Assembly (NCBI GenBank): GCA_027382625.1
Contig: JAJKFJ010020998.1
Span: 1-27,064 of the forward strand
Reading direction: 5' to 3'
DNA length: 27,064 nt
DNA from: Tetmemena sp. SeJ-2015
Taxonomy: Eukaryota; Ciliophora; Spirotrichea; Sporadotrichida; Oxytrichidae
Part shown: positions 1 to 9,060 of the stretch, piece by piece
Position numbering within the stretch: position 1 is the stretch's first letter
How the letters are laid out: each line of letters begins with the position of its first letter
Notes under the pieces: generated by a model
What the model was told of the DNA's origin: nothing
Databases searched by the model: none
What the model saw: the letters and a program-made list of their open reading frames with translations, nothing else
Program-made: the position numbers and the translations under genes

Positions 1-229
1 AGAAAGGAACTCTTCCATAAAAATAATTGAAACTTAGTTGCTGAGAGTTTTCCCAAAGTGCCGTTGCATTAAATTTATTGAACTGTGCTAAATTTAAAAA
101 TGGGAAAGGACTACTTTCAGTTTTCAATAAATGGAGAAGCTAACTTCCTGAAAGTAAATTGAAATTATCAAACTCCATTTTTAATCTTAAGAGCCTTTTA
201 CATTTTCTCCCTTTCAGATAAATGCGAGA
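1..229. other. AT-rich leader, no supported gene
   Basis: Ordinary-looking AT-rich sequence before the homopolymer-rich block. One forward frame stays free of TGA from about position 46, but this is expected by chance in AT-rich DNA when only TGA terminates. No motif, repeat or RNA gene is recognised. Confidence 0.4.
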
Positions 230-3110
230 AAGAGATAAAATGCTGTGTTCCCATAAAAGGCCAAGATGTAGCGCGAGGTTTTCCCATAAAAATTTTTCTT
301 TTTTCCCCTTTTAAAAACCGGGAAAAAATTTTTTAATTTAGGAAAAGGAAAAAAAAGAAGCTTTCAAGGGAGACCTCCGGGGCCCTCTGAATTTTAAATA
401 AATAAATTTTAAATTTTTTTGGCCGGCCTTTAAAAAGTCCGTTGGTTGGCCATTTCCCCCCTAAACGAATAATTAAATTCCCCTTGCAAGCAAAAACCCC
501 CGCGGAAATAAATTTTAATTATTTTCATCACCCTTTTTACTATTCCAATTCCCAAGAGCGTGGTCCTCTATTTTCCGGGCCGGGCCCCCCCTAAAGGGCT
601 AAAGGTTTGGGGAATAAAAGGTAAGGACCCCCCTTCCTTTCCGGGGGTTGTTCTCCCTTTTGAAACCGTATTTGGGTTTTTTACTTAGTGCCCCCCCCTT
701 TAGCCCGGGGCCCCTTGCTCCCGGAAATTTTTGCCCCCATTGGGAAAACTCTGTATAGGGGAACCCCCCTTCCCCGGCGGACTTGGGCCCCTTTTTTGGG
801 AAACGGGACGTATAGGTTTCCCCACTCCCAAACCTTGATTAAAATGGGCTGGGCTTTTACTTCCGGCGACTGTTTCCCCCATATGGGAAACGGAAAATAA
901 ATAAGGGCCAAAACCCTTCCCCCGGTTGTTCCCCCTTTCGAAAACTTTTATTTTAACCTCATTATCTTTTCACCCAAACTGGTCCTCTATCTCCGGGGAG
1001 CTTCCCCAACAAGGGAAATATAGGAAAAACCACCTTCCTTCCCCCCCGCTTGCCCCTTTTTTTGGAAAGGGACTATATTTTTCTTTAGGGGGGGGAACCC
1101 CTGCTGAGCGCGGGCCTTTTTACTCCGGCCCGTTTCCCCCCCGGGGAACGGTCTGTATAGGAAAAAGGCCCCATTCCTCCTCGGACTGTTTCCCCTTATG
1201 GAAAACGGGACGTAAAAGGTTTCCACTCAGGGTTCATTTTCTTTTGAAACGTGGTTTCCCCTATCTCCGGCCGGCCCACCCCCAAAAGACCTTAAGGGTT
1301 TGGGGGCCCCAAAAATTTTTAGGTAGTGGGCCACCTTCCTCCGGCCCAACTTCCCCTTTTTTTGGGAAGGGGGTCGCATAGGTTTTTATCGAGGGGACCT
1401 AAAGCGTGGGCCTTTTATCTTTCCCGGGGAAACTTTTGCCCACAATGGAAGCGGGAAGTATTTTAGGGGGACCAAACCCTTTCCCCCTTGGACTTTTTCC
1501 CTTTTTATGGGGAAACGGGCTGTTTGGTTTTTTACCTTAAACATTGGAATTTTGAAGCTAGGGAAGGGAAAAAAATGATTTCCCTTGGGGATATATATTA
1601 ATTTTTCAAATTTAAATTTTAAAAGCCCTTTTTTACATTCCCCCGTTTAGTTAATCTAAACAGTGTGGGTTTTTCAATACTAGAAAAGGGTTCCCGTACA
1701 TTTGGGGTTTCCCAAAACAAACTAATGGGTCATTTTTAAAAGCGTATTTGAATTTAAAAAATTTAAAACCCCAAATGTTGACTTTCCTTTTTCATCTAAA
1801 ACTGTTTGAGCAAAGGGGAAAAAAAGAGGTTTGGATTTGTCCAGTTTATAGTATAATATAGTAGAAAAGTATAGTAGTAAGTATAAAAAAATATTAAAAA
1901 GTTAGTAAAAATTAACCACACAGTTATTGGTTTAAAAGTTTTATTTGGGTGGGGTTTAATTTTAATTTTAAAAAATTAAAACACACCACGATGGGGACCC
2001 CCCCACTGGACACCCAAAAGCCTCCGACCACTCTAATGCCTACTAAAAATCCCCCCAACGCTTGACGGGCTAAAACCCCAACTGTAAGACCCCCAAACCC
2101 CACCCTTGCGCCCCATCCCAATGATTTTGGGGGTGCAAAAGACTGTGAAACCAACTCTCACCAGGGTATGTTTACATCAAGCCTCTGGCCACAACCTCTG
2201 GCAGCAACCTTTCCCGGGGAAAAGGGCGATTGGCCCATCTCCCCACGCTAGGGTTCTGACCAAATTTATGCTCACACCAGCCAGGGAGGCGAAATCCATA
2301 AAAGCTGCACCATCATAGCCCAACTTTTTCCCCCCGGCAGCCCCAAATATTCCCGGGCCCTTTACCTCCAGGCTTTCCTTTTCCCCACGGTGACTTGCAA
2401 TTACCCGCCTTCCCTTTATTTCCCAGGCCCCCCCTAACCCTCAAACCCAAGCTTTGGCAAAGGGGCCCAAACCCCTTGGACATTTTTAAGAAGCAAAGGG
2501 AAAGGGAACGAGGGTCTGCCCCCCGCGATGTTGAGCAAGCCTCATGATATATCCAAACTTTCTCGACAACTACCCGGGGCTAGGTGGGGATTTCAAGCAC
2601 TTTAAGCCTCACATTTTTTCACAAACACCCTCTACCACAACTTTTTGCCCCACACCTCTGCTATGGAGAAGAAACCCCCTCATGAGGGGCCCACAAACTC
2701 AATCAATCCTTTTAGCGCCATTTGGAAACTCTCTTTCCCCGTCCCAAACCACCGGGCCCCGGGCATGGCAGGCTTTAAAGAAAAAGAGGAGGGGCCCGAA
2801 TCAAGAAACCCGCCACAGAAATTTAAGAGGAAGGGCAAAAAGCCAGGGGGAGCAAAACAAGGGCCAAGCCCACTTTTACTCTAGAGAGCTTTTCGGGTAT
2901 GGGCGAGAAAAACATCGAAAAACCGCCCTCCTGGCCCACCTTTTATCCCCCCAGTGAGGCAAGCTCAAAAGGCCGGCCCCGCTTGGCCCAAGGGTTCCCC
3001 AGAAGGGCTACCCCCAGGGCATCAAAGGATGAAGGATTACCCCAAAAGTTCCACATTCGATTTGTGGAGAAAAACAAAAAAACCGGGCTCGGGCCCCGCT
3101 TGGATGGGCG
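230..3110. other. Probable low-quality sequence, rich in G/C homopolymers
   Basis: Runs of four to nine C, G, T or A follow one another through this block (for example the long C run near 690-699 and the G run near 1087-1094), unlike any other part of the window. Codon-like sequence fades in only toward the right end, where the reading frame of the following ORF becomes continuous after about 3030. This resembles over-called homopolymers from poor read ends joined into a contig. Short open frames here (for example 926-1381 and 2544-2957) have proline/glycine-rich, homopolymer-driven translations and are not called as genes. Part of the block from about 1980 onward is GC-rich and may hide the left end of the transposon-like module that follows. 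Confidence 0.6.
714..1535. repeat. Degenerate tandem repeat, subunits of about 55 and 80 bp
   Basis: A motif resembling GGGAAACGGGACGTATAGG, often preceded by TTTCCCC and a short palindromic centre, recurs near 741, 797, 884, 1010, 1063, 1143, 1197, 1361, 1447 and 1508. Spacings alternate near 55 and 80 bp, giving a higher-order unit of about 130-145 bp. Copies differ mainly in homopolymer length, as expected from base-calling error over a satellite-like array. Unit boundaries are approximate. Confidence 0.45.
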
Positions 3111-4029
3111 AAACGCCAAGATCCTCGCCTACGCACTGATTGACGCACACGAGTGCTTCACTAAGCTAAAGGAGGTGATCAAGAGGAGTAAGACTGGACT
3201 CTAAGAAGCACTCAAAGATGAAGATGGGCGCATCCTACTTCTCCTGAAGTCAATCACCTCAAAGGTTAATGACCTCATCAGACTTCGCAGGAGGCAGTTC
3301 TGCCTCTCCATGCTGATCCATTACGCAAGAGGCTATGAGCCACGCCGCTTTGCATTCGACCTTGGCGACGTTCTGGGAGGAGTGGACCTCGCGTGCATAC
3401 CAGCACGACAGCGAATTTTCAAGATTACTCTCAAGGAAGGTGAAGTGATCGATAGCGAGAGAGTGAGGACGGAAAGGCAGGCGTTGTATGACTCAATCAA
3501 TCTGTCTCACAGGACTGTGGAAGTAATGCACGACTTCGCCAACCTATTGTGGGATGCTAGCCAGGCAGAGTGCAAGCTCGAAGGTAGAAATTAAGCAATC
3601 CAACACGTGATCGACACTCTCGTGATAAGATTGGAGGACACAGTCCAGTACTATCGAAACAATAAGTTCATCTACCGATTTGTAGATGGTAGAAGGCGAA
3701 GGATGCCAAACGTTTGGTATGACTTCAAGCTGCCAGCTCATACTCAAGGCAAGGTGTCCCTCAGACTCTAAGTTATTCGAGAAGCGATGGAGTAGATCAA
3801 CTACCTGAATAGGAGCACGAGGATGGTGAGCTGCACCTTGGAGGAGAGCATTCTTCATATCTGGGACAACGCTCTGTTCAAGAGAATAAATGCACGAGAT
3901 AGAGCAGCTGAGAGCCCATACGAGTTCGTAAGAAGAATCGGCGATGATAAGGGCCTCGAGGATGAGTGCGTTGTCGTATATGCAGGTAACGAAGTAAGAC
4001 TACTGAGAGGGTTATCACTCTAGATCTGA
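2899..4029 (+). CDS. Unrecognised protein, ORF1 of the transposon-like module (N-terminus uncertain)
   Basis: One frame runs to TGA at 4027-4029 if TAA/TAG are glutamine; it crosses TAA at 3202, 3592 and 3769 and TAG at 3793 and 4021. About 376 codons follow the ATG at 2899, but the first 70 or so lie in homopolymer-rich, doubtful sequence and another frame (2645-3139) is equally open there, so the true start and early frame are unknown. From about 3050 the protein is charged and well mixed, with a likely helical stretch rich in Leu/Lys/Arg (3140-3310) and a basic RRRR-containing segment near 3690. No signal peptide, membrane segment or catalytic motif is visible and I do not recognise the family. 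It lies 68 bp upstream of ORF2 on the same strand. It may correspond to an accessory TBE ORF, but no similarity was seen that would show this. Confidence 0.65.
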
Positions 4030-4083
4030 ATATTCAAACAGAGGCCTAGGAGTACTAAAGCTCACTGACGAACAGAGCTAAAA

Positions 4084-4097
4084 TATAATCACTCGCA
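4084..4097 (+). promoter_or_regulatory. TATAATCACTCGCA box immediately before ORF2
   Basis: The 14-base string ends directly at the ATG of ORF2. The core ACTCGCA recurs at 5134-5140 in the leader of ORF3, and on the minus strand at 5064-5071 beside a TATAAT-like string. Recurrence in module spacers suggests a shared promoter or initiator element; the function is inferred only. Confidence 0.3.
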
Positions 4098-5063
4098 ATG
4101 AACCTAGGAATGCTTCAGCAGTTTCATCAGATGAAAGCGACCGAACAGTTGGTCCTGAGAATGCTCTCGAGCCCTAACTGGCTGGGTGAAGAAGACAAGA
4201 TCAAACTCCGTGATGCCCTACTGACCATGATGAGCCAAGATCATTATTATGTGGGACCTCAAACAGCGCAGAACATGAAGGTCCTCCACGAGAGGCTCGC
4301 CAACGAGTTCGAAATAGGGCAGAAGTCAGTTATGGAGCTCCTCTATCTCAAAGACTTAGTGACTTCCATCACTACGCACCCGATCAACAATATGAGGCAG
4401 CCAGATGTGGTGCAGTAGGCAGCGGTGGGCAAATAGCCACAATCAGCAGGGAAGGATGGCATGCTCGGGCAAGATCAATCACATGCGCAGATCAAGGTTG
4501 GGGATTTGGATGCGAAGCAAGCGGAACTGCTCCAATAGTTTGTCGCAGCCGCATAGGAGGATCTGGCAGAGGAGGAAGAGAAGGAAATGGAGCCGAGGAA
4601 CCAACACCCGTTATTCATCACAAGCAAGGGCGAGCCAAAGGTGTTCAAGAAGAATGAGCTTGATAAGATCGCAAAGGAAGTGGAGGCAGCGAAGCTCTTT
4701 ATCAAAGATGAGCCTCTCAAGATCGTCCAGATGAGGTTCAACGGCCCATTGAAGTGGAGCAGCATGGTCTTCTAGATCAAAGTGCCTGCTGGCATGAAGG
4801 AGGTGCGGTTGGTCAGCATTCTAATCGGCTGGAGGGAGAAGGAGTCCGAGGTGATCGAGCAAATCAAGAGCAAGGAGATCTACCTGAGGTTTGAGGATCC
4901 CAAGGAGATCGCTCGCTTCCTGGATTATCGAAAGGAGTTCAGAAGAGAGCAGGGAGAAGACGATTCGCTCATAGAGATCGATGAGCCTCATGCGAGAGAT
5001 GCAGTGAAGAGGAGAGATGCGAAGGAAGCAGAGAAGCAAGCCAAGAACAAAGGGAACGGCTGA
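4098..5063 (+). CDS. Unrecognised 321-aa charged protein, ORF2 of the transposon-like module
   Basis: Opens at ATG 4098 and ends at TGA 5061-5063, crossing TAG at 4416, 4434, 4536, 4554 and 4773; under the standard code it would break into short pieces, so TAG as Gln is required. The N-terminal third (residues about 1-105) is helix-like with many Leu, Met and Gln. A Gln/Ala/Glu-rich linker follows (about 107-165), including an acidic EEEEKE run. The C-terminal half (about 170-300) looks like a compact mixed domain, with hydrophobic strands around VRLVSILIG. The last 30 residues are Lys/Arg/Glu-rich, as in a coiled coil or nucleic-acid-binding tail. No known family recognised. ORF1 and ORF3 flank it on the same strand with AT-rich spacers, suggesting separate short transcripts. 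The intact frame suggests function or recent insertion. Confidence 0.8.
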
Positions 5064-5177
5064 TTGCGAGTGTGAATATTATATCTAATTAAGCGCCTCA
5101 TGATTAATTGTCTAACTATTAAACTAACTCTATACTCGCATCTTGCATTTATAATATATACCTCTGTTTCATTAGAT
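5064..5177 (+). promoter_or_regulatory. AT-rich spacer with TATA-like strings before ORF3
   Basis: This 114-bp gap is much more AT-rich than the genes on both sides and contains TATAATATATA near 5151-5161, a TATAT string near 5080 and an ACTCGCA copy at 5134-5140. It is the likely 3' end region of ORF2 and promoter of ORF3. In-frame codons continue upstream of ATG 5178, but the composition change supports starting ORF3 at 5178. Confidence 0.35.
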
Positions 5178-5876
5178 ATGGAGCCCTCGAGCAAGACGTC
5201 CCTGAGCCAGGTGAGCACGTTCATCAAGAACAAGGTGGAGCTGTATGAGGCCACGCAGAGAAATGGCTACTTCCTCCCGAAGGTCAAGAGCAAGGCGGTC
5301 ACGGAGGAGTACTTGCTCAACGTAATCAGCGGCAAGGTGTGGTGCGCCAAGTATGATGAGATAAGACTGCTGCCCTGCCCTCGTCCACCCTCACTCGAGG
5401 TGTTATTCGCGAAGCTGAAGGAGGTCGCCGTGCGCGATAAGAGAAGCCTCGGCCTGGATGAGCTGCACCTGCCCGACAGAGCTTGGAGCTTGGCGATGCT
5501 CTCCACATTCAAGCCTGCGGACGAGATATTCAAGAAAGGCTACGAGCCTCCAAGCAAAGGCCAGTCAGGGCCAGGATACAAGACAGTGGATCTGCAGTGG
5601 AGCTTCCTCGAAGGACTGCCCAAGTCCAAGGCCAAGTCAAAATCATAGAGGCTCTCCTTCCTGAACTCGAGCAAGCAGTCGATGAAGCTCCTCCGCCTCA
5701 AGGACCAGCGGGCAAAGATTCAGTCGTTGATGGAGTCGGAGAAGAAGGCAATGGAGGAGCGGCGGTAGAAGAAGTAGCAGCGGGCAGGCGGGAGGTAGTT
5801 CACAGAGGCTGTGTTCAACAATACCGAGGTCAACGTGCGCATGAGTGAGAGCAGCAAGTCCCCACACAAGAAGTGA
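5178..5876 (+). CDS. Unrecognised 232-aa basic protein, ORF3 of the transposon-like module
   Basis: ATG 5178 was chosen because the sequence becomes GC-rich and coding-like exactly there; the frame ends at TGA 5874-5876 after crossing TAG at 5646, 5766, 5775 and 5796. The first 150 residues hold alternating hydrophobic and charged positions, with a Lys/Ser-rich start. The last 80 residues are strongly Lys/Arg/Gln/Ser-rich (LPKSKAKSKS, then a predicted helical KLLRLKDQRAK segment), as in a nucleic-acid-binding tail. No catalytic or zinc-binding motif is seen. At about 26 kDa it is close in size to the 22-kDa TBE ORF, but I cannot show homology. Its stop lies one base from the stop of the convergent transposase, so the transcripts' 3' ends must overlap or be extremely short. 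Confidence 0.75.
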
Positions 5877-5877
5877 C

Positions 5878-7104
5878 TCAGACGAGGTGGCCGCGGAGGC
5901 AGTGAATTAGCTACTTGATGTGTGAGTTAGCCAGTTACTTAGTCTTAACGTTATCTTAATCTGCTATAAGTCTCTCCAAGTCAGCGACGAGTTCGTCTTG
6001 ATCCAGAGATGGGCTGACCCCATGAGAGACCACGCGGCGACGCCACTCTTGCTTCAGGACGGCCCAGAGTCGCTCGATCGGGTTGAGGGTGCAGCTGTAG
6101 GGTGGAAGATAGAGCAAGGTCTGCTCGCCGGTGAAGAGGTCCTTGACCCTGCTGCTCTTGTGGATGCTGAGGTTGTCCATCACGATGATGCTGTCAGGCG
6201 AAGCTAGCTACAGAAGCTGATGAATGAAGGAGGTGAAGTGGGCAAGGTTGTTGCTGCCCGAGAGGACGAGGTGGTGGACCAGGCCGCGATGAGAGCTGAT
6301 TGCCCCGATGATTGTGGCGGAGCGTCCTCGGCTGTTTGGGATAGAGACGGTCATAGAGCGCTTCAGCCAGGCCTTCTTCATGATCTGCCATCTGTGGAAA
6401 GTGGACTCGTCGATATACACAACCTCTCGGCTGTCATACATCCATCTGGTGATAGCGATTGCGTACTCCTGCTGTTTGTCTTGGAGCTCTCTCTGCCTCT
6501 GGTCCTTGCGGATGTAGGTGTAGGTGCTGGCTCGGTAGTAGACCTCGTTGCGATGGAAGAGCTTAGCCAACGTGGCTGGGCAGACGAGAGGGGCCCCTAA
6601 CTGCTCGTGGTAATAGTGGGTGCGCTGCGTGAGGCTCATGTGGGCCGTCTCGCTGAGATGCTTGGCCGTGGTGATGCGCTCTTCGATCGCGTGGGGGATC
6701 TTCCTCTGCGCCCCATTGATGTGCCTCCTAGACTCATAGATGAAGTCGTTGCGGCGCCACCGCTGGACGATCATGGCCACCGTGCTTGGCTTGATGCCCG
6801 TTGCCTTGGCGACCTGGGTGTAGCTCATGAGTATGTGCTCGTCGTGGCTTAGCGTCCCGTAGCGAAGCATGATCGCCAAGAGTTGCTGATCCAGCGAGTG
6901 AGCATTACGGACTCTGATCTTCGGCAATACCCTCCTCTCCCTTTTGTGATTATCAGCCAAGTCACTGTAGCTCTCGAGGTAGGGTATGAGGTTCTGACTT
7001 GGAATGTAGCGCTCTGGCTTCTAGACTCATGCGGAATGACAGCCAGGTCCAAGATATTCGGTGAGCGTCCTCTTGCGCTTGCGTGCGACACCTGTGGCTT
7101 CCAT
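5878..7104 (-). CDS. Tc1/mariner/IS630-type DDE transposase with an in-frame TGA near its N-terminus
   Basis: Would cut and rejoin the ends of the element. Reading backward to TGA 5878-5880, the frame crosses TAG at 6208-6210 and 5911-5913 and TAA at 5956, 5944 and 5935 as Gln. A helix-turn-helix (SYTQVAKATGIKPSTVAMIV) lies at about 6825-6766. The catalytic triad is visible: Asp in VVYIDES (about 6411), Asp in IVMDNLSIH (about 6177) and Glu in TLNPIERLW (about 6075), with 33 residues between the last Asp and Glu. The downstream LPPYS..LNPIE block is typical of the superfamily. The TAG at 6208 sits inside the catalytic core, so suppression is essential. An ATG at 7104 is in frame, but TGA at 7027-7029 interrupts. 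The first ATG after it is 6870, giving about 330 aa with HTH and triad intact. So either the true start is 6870 or the N-terminus carries a nonsense change. Confidence 0.9.
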
Positions 7105-7485
7105 TAAGTTTTAAAAGTGATAATGATTAATTTCCACACTTATGATTACCACCTCAATACGCTTATAAATGAGCTATTAGTTACTTATGATTTGTAATAC
7201 TAAACTAGAAAGCTGACAACTTTTGCGTCTTGTGGTTCTTCATTTAGCTGCAGAATGTTTAAGTTATCTTTTCGCTAACTTTCGAATTAAATTATAATCG
7301 TTTACTATTGTTTCTAATAGGAGAAGATTCTATTTAATTACGGAATTTTAGTAATGAAATTCCCTATAATTTAGCTGACTCGTCGGAGAGGATTGAAGTA
7401 GAAGAGGGTCTTGCAACTATAAAGCCAAATATTTATAAGATCTGCACCCACCTATTATGATATTTGATTAAAATGAATAATTGAT
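7105..7485. other. AT-rich flank of the transposase module
   Basis: Composition drops abruptly to AT-rich just upstream of the transposase ATG, so the element's right end or promoter should lie here, yet no inverted repeat partner was found. A short GC-richer stretch at 7368-7450 reads as a forward coding-like segment with an IEVEEG core, followed by TGA. It could be a small MDS or chance. Confidence 0.35.
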
Positions 7486-7489
7486 CGAT

Positions 7490-7870
7490 GATAGTTTTTG
7501 TTAGAAATTGATGTTTTTATCCTTGTTGAGTGATTCAGATTATATTACTCTTTAAATTTAGTGTTAATTTAAATGTGTTCTACTACATAAAATTCAACAA
7601 TCTGAAGTTAAATAGAGAGATAGTAGAGGATAGGGCAAGTTTTGTTTAAGATAAGTAAGTCATTCCTCCAGATAAACAGAGATTCATCTAAGATTGTAAG
7701 CGCAAAACATTTTAAACAATGCTCCGGCTTTGCGTAGTTTAAACAACATCAAGGACATAGTTTTCAACAATGGTAAATAGAACCCTCATCATTACAATAT
7801 CCTGAAGGAGTCTATCCTCTTCCTTATTTAACAGCTGCCTTAACCATAGACACAAAATCTAAGACTGAGA
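7490..7870 (+). pseudogene. Ubiquitin-derived repeat, copy 1 (broken)
   Basis: Positions 7647-7688 translate (TAA as Gln) to QDKQVIPPDKQRFI, matching ubiquitin residues 31-44 (QDKEGIPPDQQRLI) at 10 of 14 positions. Positions 7793-7819, in another frame, give YNILKESIL, matching residues 59-67 (YNIQKESTL). The order is that of ubiquitin, but the frame changes and the region between is too long and unrecognisable. A 5' block at 7490-7580, ending TAATTTAAATGT, is shared with the copies at about 8780 and 10625. This is a decayed ubiquitin or ubiquitin-like coding sequence inside a repeated unit. A scrambled or IES-interrupted functional gene is possible but less likely given the substitutions. 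Confidence 0.65.
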
Positions 7871-8689
7871 TGCGTTCTTAATTAACTTTAATGTATACTG
7901 TTAATTACCCCATTAATTTATAAACATAATTATTTATCTATCACGCATTAAATATAATGCATCTTAAGAGCATTATCTTTATTAGAATTTGCTTAGAATT
8001 TATAAATCGACCATGTTCTCAGTTTAGGCCATACCATCTTTATAACAATTACGAAGCCTAATTGCAAAATAATTATTTATAATTAAATAATGGAGTTATA
8101 ATAGACTACAGTCAAACTCTGTCTATCTAGCCTCCATTTTTAATTAAAGTATTCCTGTAATCAACCATATCAACGGCATTTTCTTCCTATAAGAGAGCGC
8201 TAATCAATATTTAATTTTTAGAAAATCCATAAAGCTTGCGATTGAGTATTAAAATACTTATTAAATAAAGAATCTCACATATAATTACTCAATCTAAATT
8301 ATTGTATAAATTATTAATGTTTTGTTTGATAATATCACTTATACATTATTTAAGGGTATGCAAAAGTATTCATGATTAATTCTTTAATATATTTGTGATT
8401 CTATTCTTGTCTTAATTTGCAAGTATTATTTAGTTAATTTAAGAGGTGACATAAATAAACCTAAAAAAATATTAAAAAAATTGTTTTCTTTCTGTAGTAA
8501 AAATCTTTTGAATGAAATTCTAAACGGCTATTTCAACAAATTTTTTATATGTCTGGCATTAATAGGTCTTATTTTTTATTTAATATCCTAGTGAATGAAA
8601 GATATATCTTTATAGTTATTTTTTAAATTGAGTTTGAAAGTTTAGGATTTAATTAAAATCGATTATTTATTGAAATAATAAAGGCTGAA

Positions 8690-9060
8690 TATGATTAATG
8701 TCGCTTGAATTTTCTTAGAATTGCTTAATTATTTCATCTTTGATTAATATAATATCACGCTTTAAATAAATAGCTAATTTAAATGTCTACCTGATCAACT
8801 GCATAAACTAGTACTTCATCTAAAACCTCAAGCTCTTGCTAAAAAACTTGAAAGTAACAGCCGAGGAGGCAAGCATCAATGAAAGGGAAGGTATCCCTCC
8901 TTAATACACTCATCTTCGCTGGCAATCTCAAAGAGCTTCAAAAGTATGCTTTTATTTACGTACTTATGAATATCATACACAACAAGATCTTCATCAAGAG
9001 CAAGCAGATCCGACTATAACATTCTGAAGGAGTCTACCCTCATCCTCAACAAACAATTGC
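8690..9060 (+). pseudogene. Ubiquitin-derived repeat, copy 2 (broken)
   Basis: Three ubiquitin pieces lie in order but in three different frames: EGIPP at 8887-8901 (residues 34-38), LIFAG at 8909-8923 (residues 43-47) and DYNILKESTLIL at 9012-9047 (residues 58-69; 10 of 12 match). The gap between the first two is 7 nt where ubiquitin needs 12. The gap before the third is 88 nt where 30 are expected, so there is a small deletion and an insertion of about 58 bp. The upstream block ending TAATTTAAATGT at 8774-8785 matches copies 1 and 3. Composition rises in G+C over the coding pieces. Best read as a pseudogene. Confidence 0.65.

Larger units (their letters stand above)
2899..7104. mobile_element. 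GC-rich transposon-like module: three forward ORFs plus a convergent DDE transposase
   Basis: Four genes in about 4.2 kb share a composition near half G+C, in sharp contrast to the AT-rich DNA to the right. Three ORFs read forward and the transposase reads backward, meeting tail to tail at 5876/5878. All use TAA/TAG internally and TGA as stop. Hypotrich TBE elements are about 4 kb and pair a 42-kDa DDE transposase with accessory ORFs, so a TBE-like element is a reasonable inference. I could not find terminal inverted repeats or C4A4 telomeric ends: the left end would lie in the low-quality block and the right end near 7105-7250 shows nothing obvious. Boundaries given are those of the genes, not of the element. 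Confidence 0.6.

Noticed and set aside
926..1381. Forward open frame of 151 codons
   Set aside because: Lies in the homopolymer-inflated block; its Pro/Gly/Phe-rich translation follows the base runs and tandem repeat, not a protein.
6220..6600. Forward open frame of 126 codons opposite the transposase
   Set aside because: Antisense shadow of the transposase, which has clear catalytic motifs on the minus strand.
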